Shown one piece after another: positions 23,978-33,706 of a DNA stretch of 64,000 nt. How positions within the stretch are numbered: position 1 is the first letter of the stretch; the number at the start of each line of letters is the position of its first letter. Position numbers and translations under genes: made by a program. The stretch covers positions 1,612,001-1,676,000 of the forward strand of contig NZ_AP023366.1 of NCBI RefSeq assembly GCF_015097055.1, given 5' to 3'. Below the pieces are notes generated by a model. The model was not told where the DNA came from. It did not search any database and was given only the letters and a program-made list of their open reading frames with translations. Origin of the DNA: Effusibacillus dendaii (GTDB lineage: Bacteria > Bacillota > Bacilli > Tumebacillales > Effusibacillaceae).

Positions 23978-26900
23978 TTATCTTCCACACAAAACGCGAT
24001 AGCCGCACCGCCCGCACGAGTCCCGCTGCTCCGTCATCGGGTACGATTCCATTTTCCCGTCATCCGCAAACCGCACAAACAACCGTTCCAATTCGCCGCG
24101 CAATCGGGTCAGCGTTGGACGGCTCACATCAACGGGAACCGACGTATTACCCGCCAGGAAAAACAATACCGCCTGTCCCACCGTTTTTTGAAAAACGGCT
24201 TCTGCCGCCAGCGCGTACAATTGCAGCTGTACGGTATACCGCTCTGTCAATTCGGCCACATGCTGCTGATCTTTTATATCGTTTGTTTTAAAATCGACCA
24301 CGGTCAGCGTTCCGTCCGCCTCCGTAATGATCGCATCTATGAATCCATGTACGATAGCCGGGCCGATTTTAATATGAAAAGACTGTTCCCGGAACGATTC
24401 AGACTGAAACCACCGACTTTGCAGATAGCGATCGGCCATTTCCTCAAGATAAGGAATCAGTTCCGTCTTTGCCTGCCGATCCACTCCTGCCGACCGCAGA
24501 ACCGCCTCGATCAGTTCCTGCTTCTGGCTGGATTGCCGCAGTTGTTCAAACAGTTGATGGACCAATGTGCCGCGCAAATCTGCATGAACCCGTTTGGAGC
24601 GACCGCTATGTTGCGAAATCAGCTCACCCGCTGCCTTCGCTTGATCGGCCTCGCCCGGCCAAAAACCGGCAGTTTGCCACTCTGCCCTCTCGTCCGGCAG
24701 TTCGGACACCAGCGTTTCTTCTGTATCAGGCAATCTGGCTTCCTCTTCCGACAACCGCTGTGCCGTATCTTCGCCACGCCATTCCGGGAGCTGAAACAGA
24801 TACCGCAGGTAAAATCGGCGCGCGCACGTCCGGTGCGTCATCACCGCCGAGGCGGAAATCATCGGCAATTGAGGAGCGTCCAATCGCCCGACCGGAAACA
24901 GCAGACCAAACGAACCGGCGGTCGCGCTGTCTATTCCGGTTCCTGTCGCCGCTGCCGCCCTCCCGCCAGACCTTTGCCCCAAGCGTTCCTGCAGTTGCTG
25001 ATACCTCTTTTTGCCGCGGTTAGAGAAATCCGCATCCATTTTCGCAACCTCACCGTTTATCTCAATCCGGTATAGGGCACGATCCGCCGCATTCTCTTTT
25101 TCCCACACCCCGAACGTCAAATCGTCAAACTTGTCAAATCCGGCATGCTGTAAAATCCATTTCTGCCAGGAAGGGCCCTCAATTCTGGGTCTTGTCACTG
25201 GCAGAATCAAATAATCACGAGCGCGCGTCATCGCCACATACAGCTTGCGGTGTTCCTCGAACAGCTCACGCTGTTTTTCCTGTTGCCGTAGCAAGCGGAA
25301 CAGCCCGTCTCCCTGCATCTCCAGTTTACTTTCGTTTGCTTCGTCGAAAGAGGGCGCTCGTTTCAGTCCAATGCCTTGACCCGGACGAATAATAAAGCAT
25401 GTCGCATCTCCGGTTTTTAGGGATCGTTTCAAATCGGGCAAAATCACCACTGGAAACTCCAACCCTTTTGACGCGTGAACCGTCATGATCCGGACAGCGC
25501 CCCCAAGCAGGCTCGAACTGCCCAACTGCGCCTCCGTTTCCTGCACGCCTTCATCCTGCATCCGCTGCAGGTAGTCCACAAATTCGGAGATTCCATATCC
25601 TTCCGTCCGCTGCAATTCTTCCGCCATTTCGATCAACTTGAAGAGGTTTGCATATTTCTGTTCGCCGCCAAATCCGGCCAGAACCACCTGCAGATATCCG
25701 CTTTCCGCCAAAATCTCCCGCATAAAATCGGCCAGCGGCTGCCGTTCACAGATCGTCCGCCATTTCCCCAACTGCTCGAACGCCGTCAGCGTTTTGGCCA
25801 ATTCCTGCTCGCCAAGAAGCGCCTGCAGTTCCACTCTCTGCCCGTCACTCGCCGCCTCCCGCCAAACACAGGCGAGCCCTTTCGACAGTGCTCCCTGCGG
25901 TTCCAGCTCCTGCGCAAGAGGGCTTTTCTGCACCGTCTCCCCCGCAAAAGCCCCTTTCTGAGCCAGCCAGAACAAGGTTTCATCAGACAAAGCAAACACG
26001 GGGGAACGCAGCAGCGCCGCCAGTGCTACCTGATCGCTTGCGTCAACAATCGCTTTCAGCCAGGACAGCATGTCGGCAATCTCCCTTTTTTTGTAAAACT
26101 GGCGTCCTTTCTCCACCACATAGGGAATTCCATAGCGCTGCAGCGCCTCTTCATAAACCGCAAGCTGTGTGGTGGCGGAAAACAGCATGGCAATATCACC
26201 ATAACGGACCGGATGGGGAGATTCGACCGATTCTCCGCTTTTTTTCTTATAGACGGCGACCCGATCCCCCTTCACCAACTCCAAAATCCGTCTGGCAATC
26301 AGATCCGCTTCCGCTTCCCTCGCATCCTCCGCCGCATCATTTCGCTCGACAAGGAATTCCACACACGGCTGTTGATGTTCCGGATTCCGGTGTGGATCCA
26401 ACGATTCAAAGCGGACCTGACGAACTTCCCCCGCTTCTGCGCCATCCATCAACCAGCCGAAAAAATCGTTGATATAATGGATGACCCCCGCCTGCGTCCG
26501 GAAATTTTTCGTCATCTGAATCCGTTTGTACCGCGTTTCCGTTTCCTGAAAAATATCCACATCCGCCCCGCGGAACTTGTAAATCGACTGTTTGCCGTCG
26601 CCGACAAAAAACTTGCGGATCTGCCCGTCATCCTCCGCAATCCGGTCGATGATTGTTTTCTGCAGGCGGTTCGTGTCCTGAAACTCGTCCACCATGATAT
26701 ATTTCAGTTTCCGGCTGTATTCTTCCGCCACTTCCGGATGACGTTCCAACATTCTGGCGGTCAACCGCTCCAAATCATGAAAATCGAGTTTGTGCCGTTC
26801 GCTTTTGGCCTCTGAATAACGTCCGTCAATCGCAGACAGCAGTTCGCCGAACAACCGCGCCTGCTCTACCGTATCGGGCGCCGTTTCCAACGAGGCAAGC

Positions 26901-27826
26901 CGTGGCAGACATTCCTCTTTCAGCATCTTGTGCGCTTCCTTGACCGACTCCCCGCCGCCCCGGTTGGCCCACATCGATTTATGCAGATCATACAGCGTCT
27001 GCCGCACTTCTGGTTGGATCGTCCCATCCCACTCCCGCAGCAGGGCCGATTTTTCCCGCCACTTATCGATCCATGCGGCCATATCAAGCACATATTGGGC
27101 CGGTTTTTTCTTCCCCCCCATCTGCGCGGCCGCTTCCGGCGCAATAACGGTATCGACAAGCCGGTCAATCTGTTCGATCACAACCGGAATCTGACGGCGC
27201 AAATCGGCCAGCATGCGTTCCGTATCCCTAAGCATATCCGAAACCGGGTAATCAAACGTCACCATCGCCAGATAGGCGTCAAGCAGACTGTGGATGATGC
27301 CGCGGCGACCGCCCCACGCCAGATAAAACGCTTGAATATCGGCTGTCCGCTCCCGCATCCATTGTTCTGTGACTTCGATTACCGCCTGCAGTAAAAGCCG
27401 GTCCGCTTCGTCAGGCGACAGTACATCGGCCGTCGGATCAATCGCCGCCTCGACCGGATACTCTTTCAAAAGCCGCATGCAAAATCCGTGAATGGTCGAA
27501 ATGACAGCTCCATCCAGCTCATTGTACATTCGCCGCCAGTGCGCTTTTTGCCGCAGGTCGGGCGTTTCGTCAATCATTCTCTGCACGGCGCTGCGAATCC
27601 GGCCTTTCATTTCGGCAGCCGCCAATTCGGTAAAGGTGATGGCCACAATCTGTCTGGGGGCAGCCCCATTCACCAGCATCTCCAGGTATCGTTCCGTCAG
27701 CACCCACGTTTTGCCGGAACCGGCGCCTGCCGATACCAACAGGTGGTCGCTCAGGTTCTCAATTGCCTGCTGCTGCTGTTCATTCGGTTTCGGATCGCGA
27801 ATTCGCTGTATCGACGATTGGTTCAT
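23978..27826 (-). CDS. addA: ATP-dependent helicase/nuclease subunit A
   Basis: AddA is the helicase-nuclease subunit of AddAB, which processes double-strand breaks. The 1282-residue protein has Walker A SAGAGSGKTWVL (about residue 33), DEFQDTN, FVGDGKQSIYKFRGA, TVHASKGLEFPVV and VAMTRARDYLILP, all UvrD-type helicase motifs. A C-terminal PD-(D/E)XK nuclease shows VVDFKTND and ends CGRCGYRVLCG. ATG at 27826 follows AAAGGAGAG and overlaps the addB 3' end by about 47 bp. Confidence 0.95.
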   Translation of the reverse strand: MNQSSIQRIRDPKPNEQQQQAIENLSDHLLVSAGAGSGKTWVLTERYLEMLVNGAAPRQIVAITFTELAAAEMKGRIRSAVQRMIDETPDLRQKAHWRRMYNELDGAVISTIHGFCMRLLKEYPVEAAIDPTADVLSPDEADRLLLQAVIEVTEQWMRERTADIQAFYLAWGGRRGIIHSLLDAYLAMVTFDYPVSDMLRDTERMLADLRRQIPVVIEQIDRLVDTVIAPEAAAQMGGKKKPAQYVLDMAAWIDKWREKSALLREWDGTIQPEVRQTLYDLHKSMWANRGGGESVKEAHKMLKEECLPRLASLETAPDTVEQARLFGELLSAIDGRYSEAKSERHKLDFHDLERLTARMLERHPEVAEEYSRKLKYIMVDEFQDTNRLQKTIIDRIAEDDGQIRKFFVGDGKQSIYKFRGADVDIFQETETRYKRIQMTKNFRTQAGVIHYINDFFGWLMDGAEAGEVRQVRFESLDPHRNPEHQQPCVEFLVERNDAAEDAREAEADLIARRILELVKGDRVAVYKKKSGESVESPHPVRYGDIAMLFSATTQLAVYEEALQRYGIPYVVEKGRQFYKKREIADMLSWLKAIVDASDQVALAALLRSPVFALSDETLFWLAQKGAFAGETVQKSPLAQELEPQGALSKGLACVWREAASDGQRVELQALLGEQELAKTLTAFEQLGKWRTICERQPLADFMREILAESGYLQVVLAGFGGEQKYANLFKLIEMAEELQRTEGYGISEFVDYLQRMQDEGVQETEAQLGSSSLLGGAVRIMTVHASKGLEFPVVILPDLKRSLKTGDATCFIIRPGQGIGLKRAPSFDEANESKLEMQGDGLFRLLRQQEKQRELFEEHRKLYVAMTRARDYLILPVTRPRIEGPSWQKWILQHAGFDKFDDLTFGVWEKENAADRALYRIEINGEVAKMDADFSNRGKKRYQQLQERLGQRSGGRAAAATGTGIDSATAGSFGLLFPVGRLDAPQLPMISASAVMTHRTCARRFYLRYLFQLPEWRGEDTAQRLSEEEARLPDTEETLVSELPDERAEWQTAGFWPGEADQAKAAGELISQHSGRSKRVHADLRGTLVHQLFEQLRQSSQKQELIEAVLRSAGVDRQAKTELIPYLEEMADRYLQSRWFQSESFREQSFHIKIGPAIVHGFIDAIITEADGTLTVVDFKTNDIKDQQHVAELTERYTVQLQLYALAAEAVFQKTVGQAVLFFLAGNTSVPVDVSRPTLTRLRGELERLFVRFADDGKMESYPMTEQRDSCGRCGYRVLCGR

Positions 27827-30800
27827 GGAGCTCTCCTTTCTTTTTCCCGTCAAATCGGCAAACCGATCCAAACGGGCAATACGGATCGCAATCGGCGCGC
27901 GGTTGCGCGTCAAACACGCCCTGCCGCAGGGCATCCCGCTGGTTGGCTACCTGCAGCAAAGCGTTTTGCAAATCAGCCTCCAAATCGGGTCGCACATCGT
28001 TTCGCTTGATCGCCGTCAAGCCAAATGATTTCGCATCTTCCGCCCAGACGCCAACCATTGCCTCCGCTTTCGCTGCGAGCTTCTGATAGCCACCGCCAAG
28101 GGCGGACAGAGTTTGCCCCTGCTGTCCGGCCCATTTTTCAAAAATGGCCAGATACAGCGGCACCTGCCAATTCGTTCCGTTTTCCAAATCCTTGCTTCCT
28201 TTGTAACGCGCCAAACTTGTCTTATAATCAAGAATCGCATACCGGCTGCCGTCTTCCGCCAAGTCGACCCGGTCGATCCGGCCGCGAAACCACATCGTTT
28301 CCTTGCCAACCGGAAGACCGATCCGCTCCTCTGTCGATTGCGGGTCCAACATCTCTTTCCGCTCCGCATCCCCGGTACGCCGCTCGCCGCCAAACGACCA
28401 TTCCAAACGGACAGGCCGCAGACGGGATTGCACCAACATCTCCAATTCCCGCTCCAGCCAAGTGCGCATCTCCTGCTGCAGACGCGTTTTTTCAATCGGC
28501 CAATAGAGCGATTCGGTCAAATCCGACCCTTTCCAGTTTTCGCAGGTTTCCTCAAATATACGGTCAAAATCGGCCAGAATCTTATCCGCCGCCCCCTGCT
28601 CTACACGGGATTCTCCCGTTAGCGGCAACAGCAGCCGCTGGGTCAATTCGTGCAAAAAACTGCCCCGCTCATCAACCGGTATTCCGTCTTCCAGCGCCTC
28701 TTTCGGATCAATCCGCAGCACATGATCGGCAAAAAACTGAAAGGGGCAAACGGCGTACCGGTTGAGCTTGGAAACGCTCCACGTGTAACCGGAACTGTAG
28801 ATTTCCTGCAACCGGGCATGAATCGCAGGATCTGACAAACGTCCGGCAAATCGGCTTGGACCCCCGCTTTCCCGTTCCTCTTCGAGAGCTATCCGCTCCA
28901 AAACAGACCGCCAGCCGATCAGTCGCGTAGGCCGCCCGGCCTCATGTTCCGTCATTTCGGATTCTACCCGGCGCAGTATGTCCGCCGCCTCGCCCAAATC
29001 CTCGCCGTTAGCAGGCCCCCCCAGCCAGACAGCCGCTCTCTCCCGCCACTCCTGTTCACCCGACAATTCTTCCCATCGGTCGGAAATCGGCAGATGGGAC
29101 AGAGCGCTGGCAAACCGGGCGGGATGCTTCCAATCCCCCTCTGCGATACATCGCATCACCGCCTCCAAATAAGGCGACCGCAGGTTGCGTTCATCCGCTT
29201 CCGGACTCAGAAAACTCAAATAAAGCCGCTCTTCCGCAGCCAACAGGCAGGAACGGAACAGCAGATTTTGCAGTTCAAACTGCTCCCGCCGCTGCAGCAC
29301 ATACCCGTTGCGGACTGCCGCCTGTTCCAATCGATCCAGCAACCAATGATCGGACGGCTTTTTCGGATACGAATCCTCGTTCAGTCCCAACACAAAAACG
29401 GCCCGAAACGATAAGCCGCGCACCTCCGCCGGACGCAGCACCGAAACACCGCTCCCCGCTCCGCCAGCCACCTCTACTTTCTGCTCCCGCAGCTGTTCCC
29501 GCCACTCTTCCCAAAACACCCGAAACGGCACAGTACGCTCACCGAACAGCCTTTTTGCCCGCACCAAACTGCTCAGACTGTCGAGGCAGCTCTGCCACGC
29601 CCTTACGTCACGCCGCAAATCGTCCAGCGTTATGACTGCCTGTGCGGCGGCGGCATACAATTCTTCCACCAGACCGGCTTCCGCCACCCGTTTCCGGACC
29701 GTTTCCGCATGTTTCTGATAGGTCGCCGTTTCTGAAAAATCCGCCTGCTGCTCACCGATTACCCGCAGCATCCTGCGGACAAACGGCACTTCCGTCAGAT
29801 TGCGAATATCCGCCAGCCGAACTGCAATCCGGTCCGCTTTGCACACACGATGAATCAAAGGCCGGTACGCGGCGTCATTCGCCGTCACAATCGCAATCTG
29901 CTCCGGCTGCCAACCGTCTTTCACCAGCCGTTTCATCTCTTTCGCAACCGCTCTTACTTCCTGTAAGAGGGTGCTGCTCGGGATCAATTCCACGCCGTCC
30001 GCCTGCACCGGCTTGACCTGCTCGGCAAACAGCGATTTGGCCAACCGGGTGAAGCGATTTTCCTCAGCAGCCCGTTCTGCCTCCCCGGCCTTGCCCCCAC
30101 TGTGAGCGCCAGATGATCGCACTGCCCGATCAGCCGATCCGGACGGTTCCGCTTCCAGTTCGATATGCTCGAATCCCATATTTATCAGAAGATCGGTCAA
30201 ACGCTCCCGATTTTTTTGCAAAATCGGAATTCCTGCCGCTTCCTGCGGGTAAGGCATAAAAATCTCCACATGTGGCACATGGCGGCAAACGGCTTCCAAA
30301 ATCGGCAGCTGCAGCGGCGTAACCGTCAGATAATCGATAAACACCGTCTCGATTCCCGCCAACAGACGGTCTCCGTCTTGCAGCAGATGTTCTGCCGCCA
30401 GCCTGTATCCTTCCTGCCGGTCAAGCAAACGGCCTCCCGCATATTCTTTCAAAACCTTCTGGTAGTTTTCGTAGATTGCGGCAAAAGAACGAACATATTG
30501 GACATCGCGTTCCGACAGGACACCAGAATCTTTCACCCATCCAGCCAACACCGACTCAGCAATGCCTGAATTTTTCAGTTCTTCGATTGCGTCAAGCAGG
30601 GACTGTGCAAAACCGGGTTTGTCCAAAATCGCCGCAAACGGAACAAGCGCCGCGTCCCCCGCCTGCTGCAGCGCACGGTGCAGCACCGCCAATTTTCCCT
30701 GTTCATCAATGCGAATCAAATTCGTTTCCTGTGACAAGCCGAGATCGACCAGATCGTCAAACGTCCCAACCTGTTCCGCCACCCCATAGCCGGATGCGGC

Positions 30801-30947
30801 CAGCGATTCCCGTACCTGCTGAATTAAATAACGGGTCGGTAGCAGAAAGCGAAAGTTCCGCCGTCCGTTCCGCAAGAAAAGGCCGCATTGCGCGATCCAT
30901 TCCTGCCGCAGCCGTTTCGTATACCACCCCGTATAAATCCGTTTCAT
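27780..30947 (-). CDS. addB: ATP-dependent helicase/nuclease subunit B (AddB/RexB-like)
   Basis: The 1055-residue partner of AddA. It has an inactivated helicase fold with FLLPTRYLIQQVRE at the N-terminus, a nuclease motif AILDYKTSLARY near the C-terminus, and four cysteines fit for an Fe-S cluster: one in CPFQFFADHVL and three in CDPYCPFGSVC. The N-terminal GxxGxGKT Walker A of Bacillus subtilis AddB is not present, so ATP binding by this subunit may be lost, as in RexB-like proteins. It precedes and overlaps addA. Confidence 0.88.
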   Translation of the reverse strand: MKRIYTGWYTKRLRQEWIAQCGLFLRNGRRNFRFLLPTRYLIQQVRESLAASGYGVAEQVGTFDDLVDLGLSQETNLIRIDEQGKLAVLHRALQQAGDAALVPFAAILDKPGFAQSLLDAIEELKNSGIAESVLAGWVKDSGVLSERDVQYVRSFAAIYENYQKVLKEYAGGRLLDRQEGYRLAAEHLLQDGDRLLAGIETVFIDYLTVTPLQLPILEAVCRHVPHVEIFMPYPQEAAGIPILQKNRERLTDLLINMGFEHIELEAEPSGSADRAVRSSGAHSGGKAGEAERAAEENRFTRLAKSLFAEQVKPVQADGVELIPSSTLLQEVRAVAKEMKRLVKDGWQPEQIAIVTANDAAYRPLIHRVCKADRIAVRLADIRNLTEVPFVRRMLRVIGEQQADFSETATYQKHAETVRKRVAEAGLVEELYAAAAQAVITLDDLRRDVRAWQSCLDSLSSLVRAKRLFGERTVPFRVFWEEWREQLREQKVEVAGGAGSGVSVLRPAEVRGLSFRAVFVLGLNEDSYPKKPSDHWLLDRLEQAAVRNGYVLQRREQFELQNLLFRSCLLAAEERLYLSFLSPEADERNLRSPYLEAVMRCIAEGDWKHPARFASALSHLPISDRWEELSGEQEWRERAAVWLGGPANGEDLGEAADILRRVESEMTEHEAGRPTRLIGWRSVLERIALEEERESGGPSRFAGRLSDPAIHARLQEIYSSGYTWSVSKLNRYAVCPFQFFADHVLRIDPKEALEDGIPVDERGSFLHELTQRLLLPLTGESRVEQGAADKILADFDRIFEETCENWKGSDLTESLYWPIEKTRLQQEMRTWLERELEMLVQSRLRPVRLEWSFGGERRTGDAERKEMLDPQSTEERIGLPVGKETMWFRGRIDRVDLAEDGSRYAILDYKTSLARYKGSKDLENGTNWQVPLYLAIFEKWAGQQGQTLSALGGGYQKLAAKAEAMVGVWAEDAKSFGLTAIKRNDVRPDLEADLQNALLQVANQRDALRQGVFDAQPRADCDPYCPFGSVCRFDGKKKGELHEPIVDTANSRSETE

Positions 30948-31025
30948 GCCGCCGTCACCGTCCTTCCATCAGGTCAATATTCGCCATTGCAGTGCGAGAA
31001 CCCTCCCTTTCCTATCGACCATAAA

Positions 31026-31054
31026 AGACCATCCGCATACAGCGTGGTCTCAAT
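31026..31054 (-). terminator. Intrinsic terminator after the yitT remnant
   Basis: Minus-strand AGACCACGC pairs with GCG..TGGTCT around TGTAT, followed by TTTTA. Confidence 0.55.
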
Positions 31055-31078
31055 TAAAATGTGGATAGGGTCCCTCAA

Positions 31079-31779
31079 TTAGTGAATGTCCTTCTTCTTA
31101 AATCGACCGCCCTTCACATCGTGGATGTTTCCGATGGCAAGAAAGGAGGATGGATCGATCTCATCGACAATCGACTTTAACTTTGCTTCCTCCAAACGCG
31201 TGATCACACAGAAAATGACCTTCTTGACATCACCGGAATATCCGCCTTCCCCGTTTAGATACGTGACTCCCCGACCTAAATCAGTGCTCACTGTGCTGCC
31301 AATTTCGTTATATTCTTCACTGATTATCCATACGAATCTCGATTGATCCAACCCTTCAATTGAACCACCCGCGCGGATAACCAGACCCACACCAATACCT
31401 GAAATGATTCCACCAAATACGGAAGATAAAAGAAGGACTTGCGTCAAACTGGGAACAGGCAAAAACAAAGCGGTCCCTAACGACATGACAAAAACGCCAA
31501 ACAGGGTAGAGATCGCAAAGGTCGTTCCAATCTGTTTATACCCGATTATTAAAAAAGGAAGGTTGAATAGGAAGAGGAACACCCCTAGTTTCATGCCGGT
31601 AAGGTGTGATAACATAATGGATACTCCAGTTACCCCGCCATCAATAATATGATTCGGCACTAAAAAATCTCCAACGCGACAGAAACCAGCATCGCACCCA
31701 AAAAGATAAAAAGGACCCTTAACAAGACCTGCCTCTTTCGTAAGCGCTTATGACTGATTTTTGCACTAACGCCTTCCAT
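31079..31779 (-). pseudogene. YitT-family membrane protein, frameshifted and internally deleted
   Basis: YitT proteins have five or six membrane helices and a C-terminal DUF2179 domain. The real start is ATG 31779 behind AAAGGAGG (MEGVSAKISHKRLRKRQVLL). At the T run near 31661 one T is missing, so the frame hits TAG instead of reading LVPNHIIDGGVTGV. Downstream the helical part runs to VIRAGGS and then jumps directly to IEGLDQSRFVWIISEEYNE. About 65-70 residues containing the last helices are missing in frame. The DUF2179 end (GRGVTYLNGEGGYSG) is intact. Confidence 0.82.
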
Positions 31780-31831
31780 TTTCATCCTCCTTTGCTTCAA
31801 TTATGCCCCTCCCAATTGATTTCACACACAT

Positions 31832-31867
31832 AAAAGGGTAAGCGGCCCAAGTTCGGATCGTTTACCC
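31832..31867 (-). terminator. Intrinsic terminator
   Basis: GGGTAA (31836-31841) pairs with TTACCC (31862-31867); on the minus strand it is followed by TTTTA. It would end the hypothetical gene at 31952-32413. The rest of 31868-31951 shows nothing recognisable. Confidence 0.6.
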
Positions 31868-31951
31868 TGTTATACGCTTTACTTTTGTATTTACGCCTTT
31901 TCCCAAGTGGCGCTGCCGTGATGCCGTGATCTCTATTTTTCACACTGTCGC

Positions 31952-32413
31952 CTAATCCCGTCCTTTGAGTTCCTTCGCAATCCACGGTTTTGCCGGGTGT
32001 TCCATTTGCCTGTAAGAGTCGAAAAGGATGGGGAGCACGCTTTGTCCACGTTGCCACCGGTTTCTGTTTGTGTCAGGCGGCTTGCGGAAAGCCCGCCTCG
32101 ATGCTTTGTCTTCACTGCGAGCCTGCCTGGGAATTGTTTCCTTGACCGCCCGCTTGCCATCCGCCACTTTGGTCAACCGTTGCCGCTCCTCTAGATACGA
32201 TTCTAACCAGGACCGGGCAAACCGAAATAGATAAGGCTTCGCGTTTTTCACGTGTTTTCTGACAAAATCGGCCGCAACCCGAGACACATCGTAAACCGTT
32301 AAGGAACCTTCCAGCAGGCGCAACGAACCGGCCACCCATTCCTCCACTTTGGCCCGTGGTTGCCCCGTTCGCGCCACCAAAGCGTCTACCAGCCGCTGTT
32401 GCTCGTCCCCCAT
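31952..32413 (-). CDS. Hypothetical basic protein
   Basis: A 153-residue protein that starts MGDEQQRLVDALVARTGQPR with GGGAGGGG ten bases upstream. The first 90 residues look helical, and the C-terminal 60 are strongly basic and probably disordered. The helical part ends in NAKPYLFRFARSWLESYLEE, faintly like the helix pairs of replication-initiator C-termini, but too weak to name. It stands alone between the yitT remnant and the tricarboxylate operon, with its own terminator. Confidence 0.6.
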   Translation of the reverse strand: MGDEQQRLVDALVARTGQPRAKVEEWVAGSLRLLEGSLTVYDVSRVAADFVRKHVKNAKPYLFRFARSWLESYLEERQRLTKVADGKRAVKETIPRQARSEDKASRRAFRKPPDTNRNRWQRGQSVLPILFDSYRQMEHPAKPWIAKELKGRD

Positions 32414-32533
32414 GCGAAACCCCTCCCAAGCCTTATCCTTCCATGTGAGACAATCCCTTCACCTAAAGGTCAATAACGACCCTATGTACCCGTTTTCAGT
32501 GTACGAAGGGAGAAAGAACATGGTGAGCCCAAT

Positions 32534-33682
32534 CTAAATCGACACATCCACCATGCCGCTCATCAACCGGCGGGCCGTTCGAAAAACGCTTCCCCGCAGG
32601 GCGCGGTATGTTCCCTGTTCTTGAATCACTTCTGCACCGACAGAGATGGCTCCGCTGCAGTGCCCGATCTGCAGCTCATAGTTGTTTCTTCTATCCACCG
32701 GAACCATCTCGTGGGCCAACGTCCCGTCGATTTTACAAGCAACCGCCAAACAAATGCTGCCAGTGATCGCAAACGAAGGATGCATTTTTCCCATCGACAG
32801 CATACGGGCCATAATGTCAATCTCCTCTTTTTGCACCACCGCGTCGCTTGTCGTTATATAATCGGACGGTTCTGACAGAAAGGCGACTTTCGGCACGGAG
32901 GGAACGTTCACAAACGCATCCTGCATGTCTTGTGCCAAACCAATCCGAACGGCGGCCGCCGCCCGAATCTGCAAAATCTTATCCAACAATTGCATATTGT
33001 TGTCGATATCTTTCGGCAACTCCTTACCGGTCAGACCGATATCAGCCGCACGCACAAACACCACCGGGTTGGCCGCATCCACAATTGATACCTGAAAACT
33101 GCCGTATGAATCTGTGTTAATCATTTCCACCGGTTGACCCGTTGGCAGCAGCCACCCTGTCACCGCGCCACCCGGTTCCATGAAATCCAATTGGATCTTG
33201 CTCCCCTGCCCGGGTACACCGGCAATCTGAAAGTCGCCGTCATACAACGTTTTACCATTGCGTGTTGGGACATGCGCTACGATATACTTTTGTGTGTTCG
33301 TATTGTAAATACGGACCTTCGTATAAGGTTCTTCAATCTTATCGACCAGCCTCATATCAATCGCGTAAGGCCCTACTGCGGACGACAGATTGCCGCAGTT
33401 GCCGCGCATATCCACGAGCGATGTTTTCAAATCAACCTGTCCGAACGTGTAGTTGATCCCGTTCACTTCTTCCTTTCGCTTACTGATGATCGCCATTTTA
33501 CTGGTGGTGGAGGTTCCCCCACCCAACCCGTCAATCTGTCGTCCGCTCGGGTCGGGACTGCCGAACGCCCGTACAATCACTTCGTTCCGGACTGCGGGGC
33601 TCTTCGGAAGGTCCTCTTCCAGAAAAAATACGCCTTTGCTGGTTCCGCCCCTCATTAATATACAAGGAATACTGATCTGCAT
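32534..33682 (-). CDS. PrpF-family isomerase (methylaconitate/aconitate or oxalomesaconate type)
   Basis: The 382-residue protein belongs to the PrpF fold (2-methylaconitate cis-trans isomerase, 4-oxalomesaconate tautomerase GalD, itself diaminopimelate-epimerase-like). It starts MQISIPCILMRGGTSKGVFF. Conserved parts are GLGGGTSTTSKMAII and DMRGNCGNLSSAVGPYAI, whose Cys is a candidate general base. It is the last gene of the operon with the TcuA-like flavoprotein and a decarboxylating-type dehydrogenase. A role in moving the double bond of an aconitate-like acid is inference. GGAGGAGGGAC precedes the ATG. Confidence 0.88.
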   Translation of the reverse strand: MQISIPCILMRGGTSKGVFFLEEDLPKSPAVRNEVIVRAFGSPDPSGRQIDGLGGGTSTTSKMAIISKRKEEVNGINYTFGQVDLKTSLVDMRGNCGNLSSAVGPYAIDMRLVDKIEEPYTKVRIYNTNTQKYIVAHVPTRNGKTLYDGDFQIAGVPGQGSKIQLDFMEPGGAVTGWLLPTGQPVEMINTDSYGSFQVSIVDAANPVVFVRAADIGLTGKELPKDIDNNMQLLDKILQIRAAAAVRIGLAQDMQDAFVNVPSVPKVAFLSEPSDYITTSDAVVQKEEIDIMARMLSMGKMHPSFAITGSICLAVACKIDGTLAHEMVPVDRRNNYELQIGHCSGAISVGAEVIQEQGTYRALRGSVFRTARRLMSGMVDVSI

Positions 33683-33706
33683 CGCTTCGTCCCTCCTCCC
33701 CGCAAA

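Noticed and set aside
25475-26815. 446-codon open frame on the plus strand
   Set aside because: It lies wholly antisense to addA, has no ribosome site, and its His/Arg/Phe-rich composition is that of a shadow frame.
31797-32057. 86-codon minus-strand frame
   Set aside because: It overlaps the 153-residue gene and a terminator hairpin, and has no credible ribosome site.
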